Part shown: piece by piece, positions 54,103-63,493 of the stretch
Layout of the letters: each line of letters begins with the position of its first letter
Position numbering within the stretch: the stretch's first letter is position 1
Source: HdN1 sp052035295
Lineage (GTDB): Bacteria > Pseudomonadota > Gammaproteobacteria > Pseudomonadales > Ketobacteraceae
Assembly (NCBI GenBank): GCA_052035295.1
Contig: JBPOHS010000046.1
Coordinates: forward strand, 1-64,000
Length of the DNA: 64,000 bases
Reading direction: 5' to 3'
Made by a program: the position numbers and the translations under genes
The notes under the pieces: model-generated
Told to the model about the DNA's origin: nothing
Databases searched by the model: none
The model's input: the letters and a program-made list of their open reading frames with translations, nothing else

Positions 54103-54150
54103 GCGAGCATCTCCTGAGTGAGCGCGTGCGTAAACTGGGTTAGGCGATCG

Positions 54151-54156
54151 ATTATA
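54151..54156 (-). promoter_or_regulatory. Candidate -10 box of aroQ-accBC
   Basis: A consensus TATAAT reads on the minus strand at 54156-54151, about 50 bases before the aroQ start. No good -35 hexamer lies 16-18 bases upstream, where the sequence is C-rich, so an activator may be needed if this is the promoter. Confidence 0.45.
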
Positions 54157-54251
54157 ACCAGCTGCCCGGGGGGTGGCTTGTGAATTCCACCCCCTTCTTA
54201 CATTTGTTTACAAGTTGCAAGAAGTTCTCGGCAGAATTGCTGAAAGTTGGG

Positions 54252-56123
54252 TCAGGGCCGGGCCGGCAGCGACTGCAGATGCTGCAGGAAACGAGACGCG
54301 CCAAGGCTTCCGGTCAGGTGGAAGGCCTTGAGCTCGCCGCCGCTATGGTCGAAAAACAGGTAGGCGGGCGGCCCCTGCAGGTGGAAGCGATCCAGCAGGC
54401 GTTCGCCGTCGGGGCTGTCGGTCAGGTCGAGCTTGATCAGGCGGAATCCTCGCATGGCTTCACGGATATCTGGCCGGCCCAGTACGTCCCGCTCCATCTC
54501 CTTGCAGGCCACGCACCAGCCGGCCCACACGTCCACCATGACAGGTAATTGTTGCTGCCGGGCTTCCACAAGGGCCTGATCGAGCGCGGATTCGGTGCTG
54601 ACGGTGACGAAATCCAGCGTGGCATGGGCGGGGCTTGCCTCGGTGGCGGCAGGGCGCAAACCGCTGGCCACCAGGGTTCCTGCGAAGATCAGGCCGGCCC
54701 CCAGGGCGGCGGCACCCAGCCCGATTCCCTTGAAAAATTTGCTCTTGGAATGGGTGTGTGGATCGTTGAGGCCCAGGTACATGGCACCGAGCATGGCAAG
54801 GCTGCCCCACAGGATCAGCGCAATGCCTTCGGGCAACAGGTGCTGGGTGATCCAGAGGCCGACCCCCAGTAATACAACGCCAAACAAGCCTTTCACGTTA
54901 TCCATCCAGGCGCCGGCCCTGGGCAGGATGTTGGCTTCGGTGGTGCCCAGTGCGATCAGCGGCGCCCCCATTCCGAGTGCCATCGAGAACAGGGCGCTGC
55001 CGCCCAATACCGCATCGCCGGTCTTGCCAATGTAGAGCAGTGCGCCCATCAGGGGGGCCGAGATACAGGGGCTTACCACCAGCGCCGACAGGGCGCCCAT
55101 CAAGGCGACGGGAATGAAGCCGCCACCTTTCTGTTTGTGCTGGGCGAGATGCAGTCGATGCCGCAGACCTTCGGGCAGTTGCAGTTCATAAAAGCCGAAC
55201 ATCGATAACGACAGCAGGAAGAACACGGCGGCCGTGCTAATCAGCACGGTCGGATCCTGCAACAGGTACTGGATTTTCGCGCCGCTGGCCCCGGCAGCGA
55301 CCCCGGCCAGCGTGTAAGTCACCGCCATGCCGGCGACATAGCTGCTCGACAACAGGAATCCGCGACGTGCAGTGACTTTCTGACCCTGGCCCACGATCAG
55401 GCTGGTGAGAATGGGCACCATCGGCAATACGCAAGGCGTGAGGGAGAGCGCAATGCCCAGTCCGAAGAACACCAGCATGATCTTGTAAATGCTGCCGGTG
55501 GCAAGCAGCGCTTCAATGCCGGACGCGGTTTCAGTATCGCTGACCGATACCTGCCTCGGAATGGCGGCGGCAGGCGTGGGCTTCAGCGAGGGGCCGGCGG
55601 CCGCCGACGGGTTACCGCCCGGCTGAATCTGGAACATCTCGGTATGGGATTGTGGCAGGTAGCACAGACCTTTTTCGGCGCAGCCCTGATATTGCACCTT
55701 GACCTCGGCGAACCCATCAGGGGTTTCCAGCACGGGAACGGTCACGGTGACTTCGTCGTGGAACACCTGCACCTTGCCGAATTCGGGATCGTCCTTGGGT
55801 TCGGACGCACGCGAGAAGCTGATCTCGCCCAGTTTCACCCGCTCATCCAGCGGGGTCACACTGAAACGGTGCTGGTAGAGGTAGTAGCCGGGTTCGATCT
55901 GCCAATGCAGCCGGATGGACTGGCCTTCGCTGCTGCCACTGACACGGAAGACGGCGCTGGCAGGAAGAAAGCCGTCATCTGCAGCTTGCGTGGCCGCTTC
56001 GATGACGCTGGCAGGCGTTTGCGGGAAGAGCGACTCTTCTGCCTGCACGGTGCTGCCCAGCGTGGTGAGCAGCAGAAGGCTCAGCCAGGTGACGAAAGGT
56101 TGCTTCAGCAAATTCAATGTCAT
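54252..56123 (-). CDS. dsbD: Thiol:disulfide interchange protein DsbD
   Basis: DsbD moves electrons from cytoplasmic thioredoxin to the periplasm to keep DsbC and other thiol proteins reduced. The 623-aa protein has a signal peptide and an N-terminal periplasmic domain with the redox pair in YQGCAEKGLCYLPQ. An eight-helix membrane part follows, with cysteines in LTPCVLPMVPI and VVSPCISAPL. The C-terminal thioredoxin domain has WCVAC (Cys537, Cys540). I start at the ATG at 56123. It is divergent from lapG. Confidence 0.96.
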   Translation of the reverse strand: MTLNLLKQPFVTWLSLLLLTTLGSTVQAEESLFPQTPASVIEAATQAADDGFLPASAVFRVSGSSEGQSIRLHWQIEPGYYLYQHRFSVTPLDERVKLGEISFSRASEPKDDPEFGKVQVFHDEVTVTVPVLETPDGFAEVKVQYQGCAEKGLCYLPQSHTEMFQIQPGGNPSAAAGPSLKPTPAAAIPRQVSVSDTETASGIEALLATGSIYKIMLVFFGLGIALSLTPCVLPMVPILTSLIVGQGQKVTARRGFLLSSSYVAGMAVTYTLAGVAAGASGAKIQYLLQDPTVLISTAAVFFLLSLSMFGFYELQLPEGLRHRLHLAQHKQKGGGFIPVALMGALSALVVSPCISAPLMGALLYIGKTGDAVLGGSALFSMALGMGAPLIALGTTEANILPRAGAWMDNVKGLFGVVLLGVGLWITQHLLPEGIALILWGSLAMLGAMYLGLNDPHTHSKSKFFKGIGLGAAALGAGLIFAGTLVASGLRPAATEASPAHATLDFVTVSTESALDQALVEARQQQLPVMVDVWAGWCVACKEMERDVLGRPDIREAMRGFRLIKLDLTDSPDGERLLDRFHLQGPPAYLFFDHSGGELKAFHLTGSLGASRFLQHLQSLPARP

Positions 56124-56304
56124 GCGTTCATGTTCCCGGGGGTTGCGCTGCAGCCGGATTGGACAGCGACAGGCAAAACAGGTTCTCGCCATGGGGGATC
56201 GGCAAGTGTTGCTATAGTTACTATAAATCAGGGCAGTGATTGTTCCTGGGTAACTTTACTTTATAGCCTGTCGTTTCGTCTGAGAAAAAAGGCGCGGTTC
56301 TGTG

Positions 56305-56970
56305 ATGACGTCGTGGCGCTGTGGGCGCATTCGCACTGTAGTTTTGGCGAGCGTGTACTGCCTGGCGGTAGCATGGGCCGTGCGCGTCGAGGCGATGAGT
56401 GTCAACCCGGCGACCCTGCAAAAGTTGCAGGAAATCTACGGGCAGGACGCCATCAAGCGCTTGCGGGAGTGGACGACGCTACTGGATGCGCTGACGCAGA
56501 CCTCGGTCGACGAGAAGATTGCCCGGGTGAACCGATTTTTCAATGCCTTGCAGTTCGTGCCGGACGAAGAACACTGGCATCAGGTGGACTACTGGGCGAC
56601 GCCGCTGGAATTCATCGCGTCGAACGGTGGCGATTGCGAGGACTTTGCCATCGCCAAATATTTCACCCTGCAGGCGCTGGGGGTGGATTCCGACAGCATG
56701 CGGCTGGCCTACGTCAAGGCGCTCGAGCTGAATCAGGCGCACATGGTGCTGGTCTACTATCCTGCGGCAGATCAGGAACCCATGGTGCTGGATAATCTGG
56801 TGAACGATATTCTGCCGGCGTCACAGCGCAAGGATTTGCAGCCGGTCTACAGTTTTAACGCCGAAGGTTTGTGGCAAGCGCGCCAGCAAGGCCAGGAAAC
56901 GCGGTTGGGTACTGGCAGTGACGTGCTGATGTGGAAAACGCTGATACAACGGATGAGCGCGCAGGAATGA
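56305..56970 (+). CDS. lapG: Periplasmic transglutaminase-like cysteine protease LapG
   Basis: LapG cuts the N-terminus of large LapA-type adhesins and so releases cells from biofilm, unless LapD holds it back. The 221-aa protein has an N-terminal signal segment (VVLASVYCLAVAWAV) and the catalytic triad of the BTLCP family: Cys111 in GGDCEDFA, His146 in QAHMVLVYY and Asp163 in VLDNL. The acidic residues flanking the cysteine (D110, E112) match the calcium site in known LapG. The ATG at 56305 is preceded by an in-frame GTG. lapD follows after 48 bases. Confidence 0.93.
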   Translation: MTSWRCGRIRTVVLASVYCLAVAWAVRVEAMSVNPATLQKLQEIYGQDAIKRLREWTTLLDALTQTSVDEKIARVNRFFNALQFVPDEEHWHQVDYWATPLEFIASNGGDCEDFAIAKYFTLQALGVDSDSMRLAYVKALELNQAHMVLVYYPAADQEPMVLDNLVNDILPASQRKDLQPVYSFNAEGLWQARQQGQETRLGTGSDVLMWKTLIQRMSAQE

Positions 56971-57018
56971 CAGGATCGGCCAGAATAAAATGAACGCAAA
57001 AAATAATAAATTGGGGGA

Positions 57019-59016
57019 ATGCGTGTGACCTTACATCGACAACTGGTCGTGCTGGTGTCCTTTCTATGGCTGGCGTTACTGACGGGGGTGTTCTGGGTGT
57101 CAGTGCACAATGCGCGCGACATGCTGGAGCGTCAGCTGCACGTGCATGCACAGGACACGGCGAACTCCCTGGGGCTTTCGATTGCGCATCCGCTGGGACA
57201 GCGCGACAAGGCGCTGGTCGAAAGCATGGTGGGCGCGATCTACGACAGCGGTTATTACCGGGAAATCACCCTGCGTGATACCAAGGGTGAAATACAGGTG
57301 GTGGAGCGTGAACATCAGGTCGTGCAAACGGCGCCCACCTGGTTTGTACAGGCGCTTTCCATCACGCCGACGCCCGGGCTGTCCGAAGTCATGTTCGAAT
57401 GGCGGGTGATCGGCAAGCTCACGGTGTTGCCGGATACCCAGCAGGCCTACACGGAATTATGGAAGTCGACGGAGCGAGCGCTGGGTTTGTTCCTGGGCGT
57501 GGGTATCTTCAGCCTGCTACTGCTGTGGGGCATCGTGCGTGCTGCCTTGCGGCCGTTGCGGGCACTGGAAGCGCAGGCCGATGCCATTTGTCAGCGCGAT
57601 TTCACCGGTCAGCAACCCCTGCCGCGCACGCGCGAATTGCGCCGGGTCGTGCAGGCGATGAACCGCATGACCCGGCAACTGAAAACCTTGTTTGACGAAC
57701 AGGTCGCGCAAATCGAGCAAGTGCGCAACCAGGCCTATGTCGATGGCATTACCGGTCTTGGCAATGGCCGGTTTTTCAATGCCCAGCTGCAGTCACGTCT
57801 GGAGTCCCTTGAAGAGCCTTTTGTCGGGGCGCTGATCAAACTCGAAATCGGCGATATGGGCGCTTATAACCAGCAATTCGGGCATGACGCTGGCAACTGG
57901 TTGCTCAAGCAGGCGGGCAAATTGTGGCGCCAGCAAATGGATACGGTCGAAAATGCCGTCTTTGCCCGGGTGGCCGGGGCGCGTTTTGCGGCACTGTTGC
58001 CTCATGTGGAACAAGGTGCTGCCGTGGCCCTGGTGAATACTTTCATGCAGGAACTGAAAGCGCTCGATCCCTTTTTGCAAAACCAGGCGCCGCTGGATGT
58101 CTATGCCGGTGTCGCCGTGTCAGAGGCCGGCAGCAATATCAAACTCGAGCGCCCCCGCACGCTGGAATCGCAGGCCGATAACGCCCTGCTCAAGGCGCAA
58201 GCCAACGAAGCGGAGCGCGTCCAGGTGTTCGATCCCAGTGGTGTGCCCGTCACATCCATCGAGCGTCCGGCCGGCGTCGAAGACTGGGAAAGTTTTTTAC
58301 GTGATGTCATCGAGCAACGCCGCTTTACCTTCCACTATCAGCCAGTGGTGGCTTGCGTCGATCAGTCACTGCTGCACTATGAAGTATTGGCCCGCATCAA
58401 ACTGAAAGATCAGGTGCTGGCGGCGGGTGTGTTCATGCCGCTGGTCGAGCGTTATCGTCTGGTGCAGGCCTTCGATCAGGCAATTGTCAGCATGCTGGTG
58501 GAACAAATGCTGAGGAAAGCGCCGGAGCAGCGCATAACGGTTGCCGTCAATCTGTCGAGCCATTCCGTGCGTGAGGAGCAATTTGTCGATTGGTTGCTGG
58601 ATTATCTTGCCCATCATCAGGAGGCCACCCGCCACTTGATTTTCGAAGTGCCGGAAGTGACGGTGCGATCTGCCCATGGGCGCCTGAAAACGCTGGCGGA
58701 AGGATTGAAGCGTCTGGGGGCCAAGCTTGCCATCGATCATTTCGGTTCCACCAACAGCAGTTTTGGTTATCTCAGTGGCTTGCCCTTGTATTCGATCAAG
58801 GTCGACCAAAGTTATATCCGTGATATCGGCGACAATCTCGACAACCAGTTTTTCGTGCAATCGTTGGTGCGCATTGCCCACAGCCGGCAGGTAATGCTGA
58901 CGGCAGAAATGGTCGAAAATCCCGTGCAATGGGACTTGCTGCGCCGCTTCCAGCTGGATGGTGCGCAGGGATTCTTTTTGGGCAAGCCGGCGGAAATCAA
59001 TTTACTATCGGCCTGA
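57019..59016 (+). CDS. lapD: c-di-GMP receptor LapD (HAMP-GGDEF-EAL, degenerate)
   Basis: LapD binds c-di-GMP in the cytoplasm and sequesters LapG in the periplasm. The 665-aa protein has a first membrane helix (residues 8-26), a LapD/MoxY-type periplasmic domain to about 150, a second helix and a HAMP domain. The GGDEF domain is degenerate: the signature position reads VAGARFAAL. The EAL domain keeps EVLAR (E455) and QGFFLGKP but has DHFGS (D573, H574) instead of DDFGT, so it is probably a receptor rather than an enzyme. GGGGG precedes the ATG. Confidence 0.94.
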   Translation: MRVTLHRQLVVLVSFLWLALLTGVFWVSVHNARDMLERQLHVHAQDTANSLGLSIAHPLGQRDKALVESMVGAIYDSGYYREITLRDTKGEIQVVEREHQVVQTAPTWFVQALSITPTPGLSEVMFEWRVIGKLTVLPDTQQAYTELWKSTERALGLFLGVGIFSLLLLWGIVRAALRPLRALEAQADAICQRDFTGQQPLPRTRELRRVVQAMNRMTRQLKTLFDEQVAQIEQVRNQAYVDGITGLGNGRFFNAQLQSRLESLEEPFVGALIKLEIGDMGAYNQQFGHDAGNWLLKQAGKLWRQQMDTVENAVFARVAGARFAALLPHVEQGAAVALVNTFMQELKALDPFLQNQAPLDVYAGVAVSEAGSNIKLERPRTLESQADNALLKAQANEAERVQVFDPSGVPVTSIERPAGVEDWESFLRDVIEQRRFTFHYQPVVACVDQSLLHYEVLARIKLKDQVLAAGVFMPLVERYRLVQAFDQAIVSMLVEQMLRKAPEQRITVAVNLSSHSVREEQFVDWLLDYLAHHQEATRHLIFEVPEVTVRSAHGRLKTLAEGLKRLGAKLAIDHFGSTNSSFGYLSGLPLYSIKVDQSYIRDIGDNLDNQFFVQSLVRIAHSRQVMLTAEMVENPVQWDLLRRFQLDGAQGFFLGKPAEINLLSA

Positions 59017-59073
59017 TACCAGTGATACCCTGAACAGGGCGCATGGGCGACTGCCATGTAGACTCGTGTACCA

Positions 59074-59149
59074 CGATTTTGTATAACGACCGCGATTTTG
59101 CATAACAACCGAGATGTTGCATAACAATCGCGATGTTGCATAACAACGC
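59074..59149. repeat. Four-copy 19-bp tandem repeat array
   Basis: Four head-to-tail 19-bp units fill 59074-59149. The units share the core TTGCATAACAA: CGATTTTGTATAACGACCG, CGATTTTGCATAACAACCG, AGATGTTGCATAACAATCG and CGATGTTGCATAACAACGC. The array ends 29 bases before the DUF2333 start and begins 57 bases after lapD. Units have no spacers. Position suggests regulator-binding sites or a slippage-prone block in the DUF2333 leader. Confidence 0.88.
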
Positions 59150-59178
59150 AAGTAACGACAATGAAAGGGGGCTTCGGA

Positions 59179-60180
59179 ATGGGCGCAGGTGAGAACCGCA
59201 TGATCTGGGCGGGCGCATCAGGGGTGATAACGGCCATCGTGCTGACGTGTGCCGGGGTGGGCTGGTACTGGAGTCAGGAACCGGAACTGCCGTCGGTAGA
59301 AGGGATCATGGCCCAGGCTGCTGCCGAGAATGTACAGAAGCCAGTAGTGGGTTATGCCACGACCAGTGCGCTGATCTACCTCGCGGAGCAGCTGCTCGAC
59401 AAGCCCGGAGGTTACCTTACCAATGATGTGTTGCCACCCGGCGTGCTCATGGACAACATTCCCAATTGGGAATTTGGCGTGCTGGTGCAGATTCGCGACA
59501 TGACGCGGGATCTGCGCAAGGATCTGGCCCGCTCACAGTCCACCTCGTCGGAAGATCCGGATTTGATCCGCGCCGAGCCACAGTTTCATTTTGATAGCGA
59601 AAGCCACTGGTTCCCGTCATCGGAAGGGGAATACCGTCAGGGCATCAAGTTCCTCGAGCGCTATCGCGCACGCCTGTCGGATGGCAACAATTCCCAGGCC
59701 CAGTTTTACGCGCGTGCCGATAACCTGCGCAACTGGTTGGCGGACGCCGAAACGCGTCTCGGCAGCCTGTCGCAGCGGCTGAGTGCCAGTGTTGGCAAGG
59801 ATCAGCTCAATGTCGATCTGGCTGGTGAGGATACTGCCCGACGTTCCACTGATGCGCCTGAACACATGCATGTGCAGACCCCGTGGCTTGAGCTCGATGA
59901 CGTTTTCTACGAGGCGCGGGGCAGTACTTTTGCGCTGATCGTGCTGATGAAGGCGATCGAGATTGATTTCCACGATGTGCTGGTCAAGAAAAATGCGCTG
60001 GTGAGTGTGCAGCAGATCATCCGCGAACTGGAAGGCTCGCAGCAAAACGTGTGGAGCCCGTTAATCCTGAACGGCTCTGGCTTTGGCATGATGGCCAACC
60101 ACTCGCTGGTCATGGCCAACTACATTTCCCGCGCGAACGCGGCGATCATTGATCTGCGTGAGCTGCTTTCGCGGGGCTGA
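59179..60180 (+). CDS. DUF2333 family inner membrane protein
   Basis: This 333-aa protein has one N-terminal membrane helix (MIWAGASGVITAIVLTCAGV) and a large periplasmic part with LPPGVLMDNIPNWEFGVLVQ and ENVQKPVVGYATTSALIYLA, the pattern of DUF2333. The function of the family is unknown. I prefer the ATG at 59179 because AAAGGGGG lies about 7 bases upstream; the frame also opens at an ATG at 59161. It ends at a strong terminator shared with ppa. Confidence 0.85.
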   Translation: MGAGENRMIWAGASGVITAIVLTCAGVGWYWSQEPELPSVEGIMAQAAAENVQKPVVGYATTSALIYLAEQLLDKPGGYLTNDVLPPGVLMDNIPNWEFGVLVQIRDMTRDLRKDLARSQSTSSEDPDLIRAEPQFHFDSESHWFPSSEGEYRQGIKFLERYRARLSDGNNSQAQFYARADNLRNWLADAETRLGSLSQRLSASVGKDQLNVDLAGEDTARRSTDAPEHMHVQTPWLELDDVFYEARGSTFALIVLMKAIEIDFHDVLVKKNALVSVQQIIRELEGSQQNVWSPLILNGSGFGMMANHSLVMANYISRANAAIIDLRELLSRG

Positions 60181-60207
60181 TCAGGCGTTCCGACAGGAAC
60201 CGTAGAC

Positions 60208-60242
60208 AAAAAAAGGGGGTGGCTTTTGGCCACCCCTTTTTT
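60208..60242. terminator. Bidirectional intrinsic terminator
   Basis: GGGGTGGC (60216-60223) pairs with GCCACCCC (60229-60236). The stem is flanked by seven As on the left and six Ts on the right. It lies between the convergent DUF2333 and ppa genes and can work on both strands. Confidence 0.93.
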
Positions 60243-60288
60243 CATTGAGCACGCATCAGAGTTAGCGATACGTGCCGGGCAAGCAGAA

Positions 60289-60816
60289 TTACTTCTTGCC
60301 CGCTTCAACAGCGGCGATGACGCTTTGGCGAGCAGCTTCTGCATCGGCCCAGCCGTCTACCTTGACCCATTTGCCGGGTTCGAGGTCCTTGTAGTTTTCA
60401 AAGAAGTGCTCGATCTGCTTGATCAGCAGTTCGGGCAGATCGGAGATTTCCTTCACGTGCTTGTACAGCGCGGTCAGTTTGTCGTGCGGTACGGCCAGAA
60501 TCTTGGCGTCTTTGCCGGCTTCGTCGGACATGTTCAGGATGCCGACTGGACGCACGCGGATGACCGAGCCCGGCACGACGGGGTACGGGGTCACGACCAG
60601 CACGTCGAGCGGGTCGCCGTCTTCTGACAGCGTGTTCGGCACGTAGCCGTAGTTGCAGGGGTAGAACATCGGGGTGGCCATGAAGCGGTCAACGAACACA
60701 GCGTCGTAGTCTTTCTCAATTTCGTATTTGATCGGGCTGGAATTCGCAGGAATCTCGATCACGACGTAGAGGTCGTTGGGAACGTCTTTCCCGGGTGGGA
60801 TATCGTTGTAGCTCAT
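60289..60816 (-). CDS. ppa: Inorganic pyrophosphatase
   Basis: Ppa hydrolyses pyrophosphate, pulling biosynthetic reactions forward. The 175-aa family I enzyme has VVIEIPANSSPIKYEIEKD near the N-terminus, YPCNYGYVPNTLSEDGDPLD (with the signature aspartates D-x-D-P-x-D) and KWVKVDGWADAEAA near the C-terminus. Length is standard for bacterial hexameric enzymes. Confidence 0.97.
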   Translation of the reverse strand: MSYNDIPPGKDVPNDLYVVIEIPANSSPIKYEIEKDYDAVFVDRFMATPMFYPCNYGYVPNTLSEDGDPLDVLVVTPYPVVPGSVIRVRPVGILNMSDEAGKDAKILAVPHDKLTALYKHVKEISDLPELLIKQIEHFFENYKDLEPGKWVKVDGWADAEAARQSVIAAVEAGKK

Positions 60817-60942
60817 GGTGAAAACCCTTAGGTGAATGGGTGGGTGTACAAAAAAGGTGGCGGGATTATACCTGAGGAAATCCGGTCAGCCTACCCTCGG
60901 TAATGGCCTGGAATGCCGGGGTGTGACCCCCTTCCCGAAGGA

Positions 60943-63447
60943 TCAGGCAGACCGGCGGTATTCCTCCATCCAGCGGGTCATGGCGTCTGCGCTCATTGCC
61001 TTGCTGAACAGGAATCCCTGTACCTGATTACAACCTTCGGCCCTGAGGAAATCGAGCTGCTGGCGGGTTTCGACGCCTTCCGCGATGACACACAGATCGA
61101 GGCTGCGGGCGAGTGCGATGATCGCTCGGGAGATAGCCATGTCGTTGGTGTCGCGCGGAATGTCCCGTACGAACGAACGGTCGATTTTCAGTTTGCGGAT
61201 GGGCAGCGTCTTCAGGTAAGCCAGGGACGAATAGCCGGTGCCGAAGTCGTCTATCGACAGTTCGACACCCCGCTGGCGCAGCTTTTCCAGCATGGGAATG
61301 GAATCGTCGCTTTGATCCATGAAGAAGCCTTCGGTGACCTCCAGCTCCAGCCATTCCGGCAGGCAGCCAGTGTCATGCAGGGCGCGCTCGACGGTGTCGA
61401 GCAGTTCCTTGCTGCGCAGCTGGCGGTCGGCCATGTTGACCGCCACCCGGAAGTCAGTGTGCCCGGTACGCTGCCATTGGCTCATCTGGCGACAGGCCGT
61501 ACGCAGAATGTATTCCCCCAGCGAGACAATCAGGCCGCTTTCTTCAGCCAGTGAAATGAATTTCCCTGGCTCTACCAGCCCCAGTCGTGGGTGGTCCCAA
61601 CGTACCAGCGCTTCGACGCCGATCAGTGCGCCCGTTGTCAGGCTGATCTGGGGTTGGTAATGCAACAGGAATTCGCCGCGCTCCAGCGATTGCCGCATTT
61701 CGTTTTCCAGTGTCATGCGCTCGATGACGCGGGCCGACAGATCGGCGGTGTAGAACTGCAGCGTGTTACGCCCGTTGTGCTTGGCCTGGTACATGGCGAC
61801 ATCGGCATGACGGACGAGCTCAGCGGCGGTGCCACCGTCGCGTGGATACATGGCGATGCCAATGCTGGCATGTACATACAAATCCCGGCCGTCGACTTGT
61901 ATGGGCTGCTGAAATTTGTGAATGATTTTCTCCGCGATGATGGTGACTTCGCGTTCGTCATCGATATCGGAAAACAGCACGACAAATTCGTCGCCACCGA
62001 GTCGTCCCACGGTATCGGTTTTTCTCACCAGCGCCCGGAAACTGGCGGCCGCTGCCTTGAGCACGTCATCCCCCACGTTATGTCCGAGACTGTCGTTGAT
62101 CTGTTTGAAGCGGTCCAGGTCGATAAACAGGACAGCGAGCAATCGCTGTGCGGGAGCTGCATCCTGAATGGCCTGCTCCAGACGGTCGAAAAACATCAAC
62201 CGGTTGGGCAGGCCGGTCAGGGTGTCGTGGCGGGCAAGATGATCCAGATGAGTACGGTTTTCATACAAGGCGCTGAGGTGCTCACTGAGTTCGTTTTGCA
62301 TGTCGTGCATAGTGCGGGCAAGCAAACCGATTTCATCGTTTCGCTGCACCGGCAGTGGACCCATCTGGTGTTCGCTCGAAAAGCGCCTGACGGCTTCGAC
62401 CATCTGGTTGATGGAGCGTGTCGACCAGCGTGACACCATCAAGGCAACCAGCAAGGCAAGCAGACTGAACGCGATCACGATGCTGAGCACGTTACTGCCC
62501 AGCTGATTGCTGGCGTAAACGATGTCATTGAGTGGCTTGGAGAGACCCAGCACCACAAACCGGTTGGCGTCGGATTCCCCGAAAGGCAGCCGCATCAGGG
62601 CAACGACAGATTCGGGGCGCCGCGTGTGGGCTGGCACGGTCATGACCAGCTGCGCGCCTCCCGGTGCATAAAGATTGCCGGCGACAGGATGTTCCTGCTG
62701 CAGTTGATGGCGTCGCCCGGTATCGAATCCAAACACCTTGTCGGGATCCGGATGTATCAGATAATCCCCTTTGTCGTTGGTCAGGTACACATCTATTCCT
62801 GGCGCCAGGTCTTCTTTCAGCAAGCTGAAGAGGCCGTTGAGATCGACGTTGATCACCACCAGGCCAAAGCTGTTGCCGTCGCGATCCTTGATGGGGGTTG
62901 CAACGCGCAGGGTCGGCTGCTCAAGCCCCTGATGTGCGCCACGTTCATGGTTGAGCACAATGTCCGACAGGTAAATTTCACCTTCCTTGAGCTGCAGGGT
63001 TTCGAAAACATAGGGGTAGTGCCCCTTCTCCTGCAGATCATGGCCACTGACGCGCATGGGGGAAAAATTTTCCCGATCCACACGCACGAGTTCCTTGCCG
63101 TGGTTGGCGGCCGTGATCAGGCGTATCTGGAAATATTCGGGATTGAGCGCCAGCATGTTGGTGAAAATCGTGGCGATGCGTTGCTGGACCGCTTCGTCGT
63201 CCGCTTGGCCGCTAACGTCCTTGATGGCGGGCAAGGTAGCCAGCAACCGGGTATTGCGGGCGACTTCCATGAGGGCGAGGCTCATCCGGCGTCCCAGCAC
63301 CTGGGTGGCACTGATGAGCTCATTTTCGGCAGCAATCACCAGCAGTTTCCGGCTTTCGGCGTGGGAATAATAACCAGTGATACCAGACGCCAACACGGCA
63401 AACAGTGTCAGCAAAAGCGCCAGTTTTGTTGTCAGTCCATAGCGCAT
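60943..63447 (-). CDS. dCache-like sensor with HAMP, GGDEF and EAL domains
   Basis: This 834-aa inner membrane protein has a first helix (about residues 7-26), a large periplasmic dCache-like sensor domain to about 325, a second helix and HAMP, then GGDEF and EAL domains. The GGDEF motif is intact (LGGDEF, residues 484-488). The EAL domain has EALVRW (E612), DDFGTGYSS and AEGVE. Both domains look active, so it could make and degrade c-di-GMP in response to an unknown periplasmic ligand. The gene ends 126 bases from ppa, and a solute-binding protein gene precedes it. Confidence 0.93.
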   Translation of the reverse strand: MRYGLTTKLALLLTLFAVLASGITGYYSHAESRKLLVIAAENELISATQVLGRRMSLALMEVARNTRLLATLPAIKDVSGQADDEAVQQRIATIFTNMLALNPEYFQIRLITAANHGKELVRVDRENFSPMRVSGHDLQEKGHYPYVFETLQLKEGEIYLSDIVLNHERGAHQGLEQPTLRVATPIKDRDGNSFGLVVINVDLNGLFSLLKEDLAPGIDVYLTNDKGDYLIHPDPDKVFGFDTGRRHQLQQEHPVAGNLYAPGGAQLVMTVPAHTRRPESVVALMRLPFGESDANRFVVLGLSKPLNDIVYASNQLGSNVLSIVIAFSLLALLVALMVSRWSTRSINQMVEAVRRFSSEHQMGPLPVQRNDEIGLLARTMHDMQNELSEHLSALYENRTHLDHLARHDTLTGLPNRLMFFDRLEQAIQDAAPAQRLLAVLFIDLDRFKQINDSLGHNVGDDVLKAAAASFRALVRKTDTVGRLGGDEFVVLFSDIDDEREVTIIAEKIIHKFQQPIQVDGRDLYVHASIGIAMYPRDGGTAAELVRHADVAMYQAKHNGRNTLQFYTADLSARVIERMTLENEMRQSLERGEFLLHYQPQISLTTGALIGVEALVRWDHPRLGLVEPGKFISLAEESGLIVSLGEYILRTACRQMSQWQRTGHTDFRVAVNMADRQLRSKELLDTVERALHDTGCLPEWLELEVTEGFFMDQSDDSIPMLEKLRQRGVELSIDDFGTGYSSLAYLKTLPIRKLKIDRSFVRDIPRDTNDMAISRAIIALARSLDLCVIAEGVETRQQLDFLRAEGCNQVQGFLFSKAMSADAMTRWMEEYRRSA

Positions 63448-63493
63448 GAATACGATCGCTCTTGTTTTTATAGCGTGTTTTTATAACTGGCTT

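Noticed and set aside
59074..59149. Tandem repeats as replication iterons or CRISPR
   Set aside because: There is no initiator gene, AT-rich unwinding region or spacer sequence. The chromosomal operon context does not fit an origin.
60943..63447. GGDEF-EAL protein as a second degenerate receptor like LapD
   Set aside because: Both LGGDEF and EALVRW/DDFGTGYSS motifs are intact, so catalytic activity is more likely.
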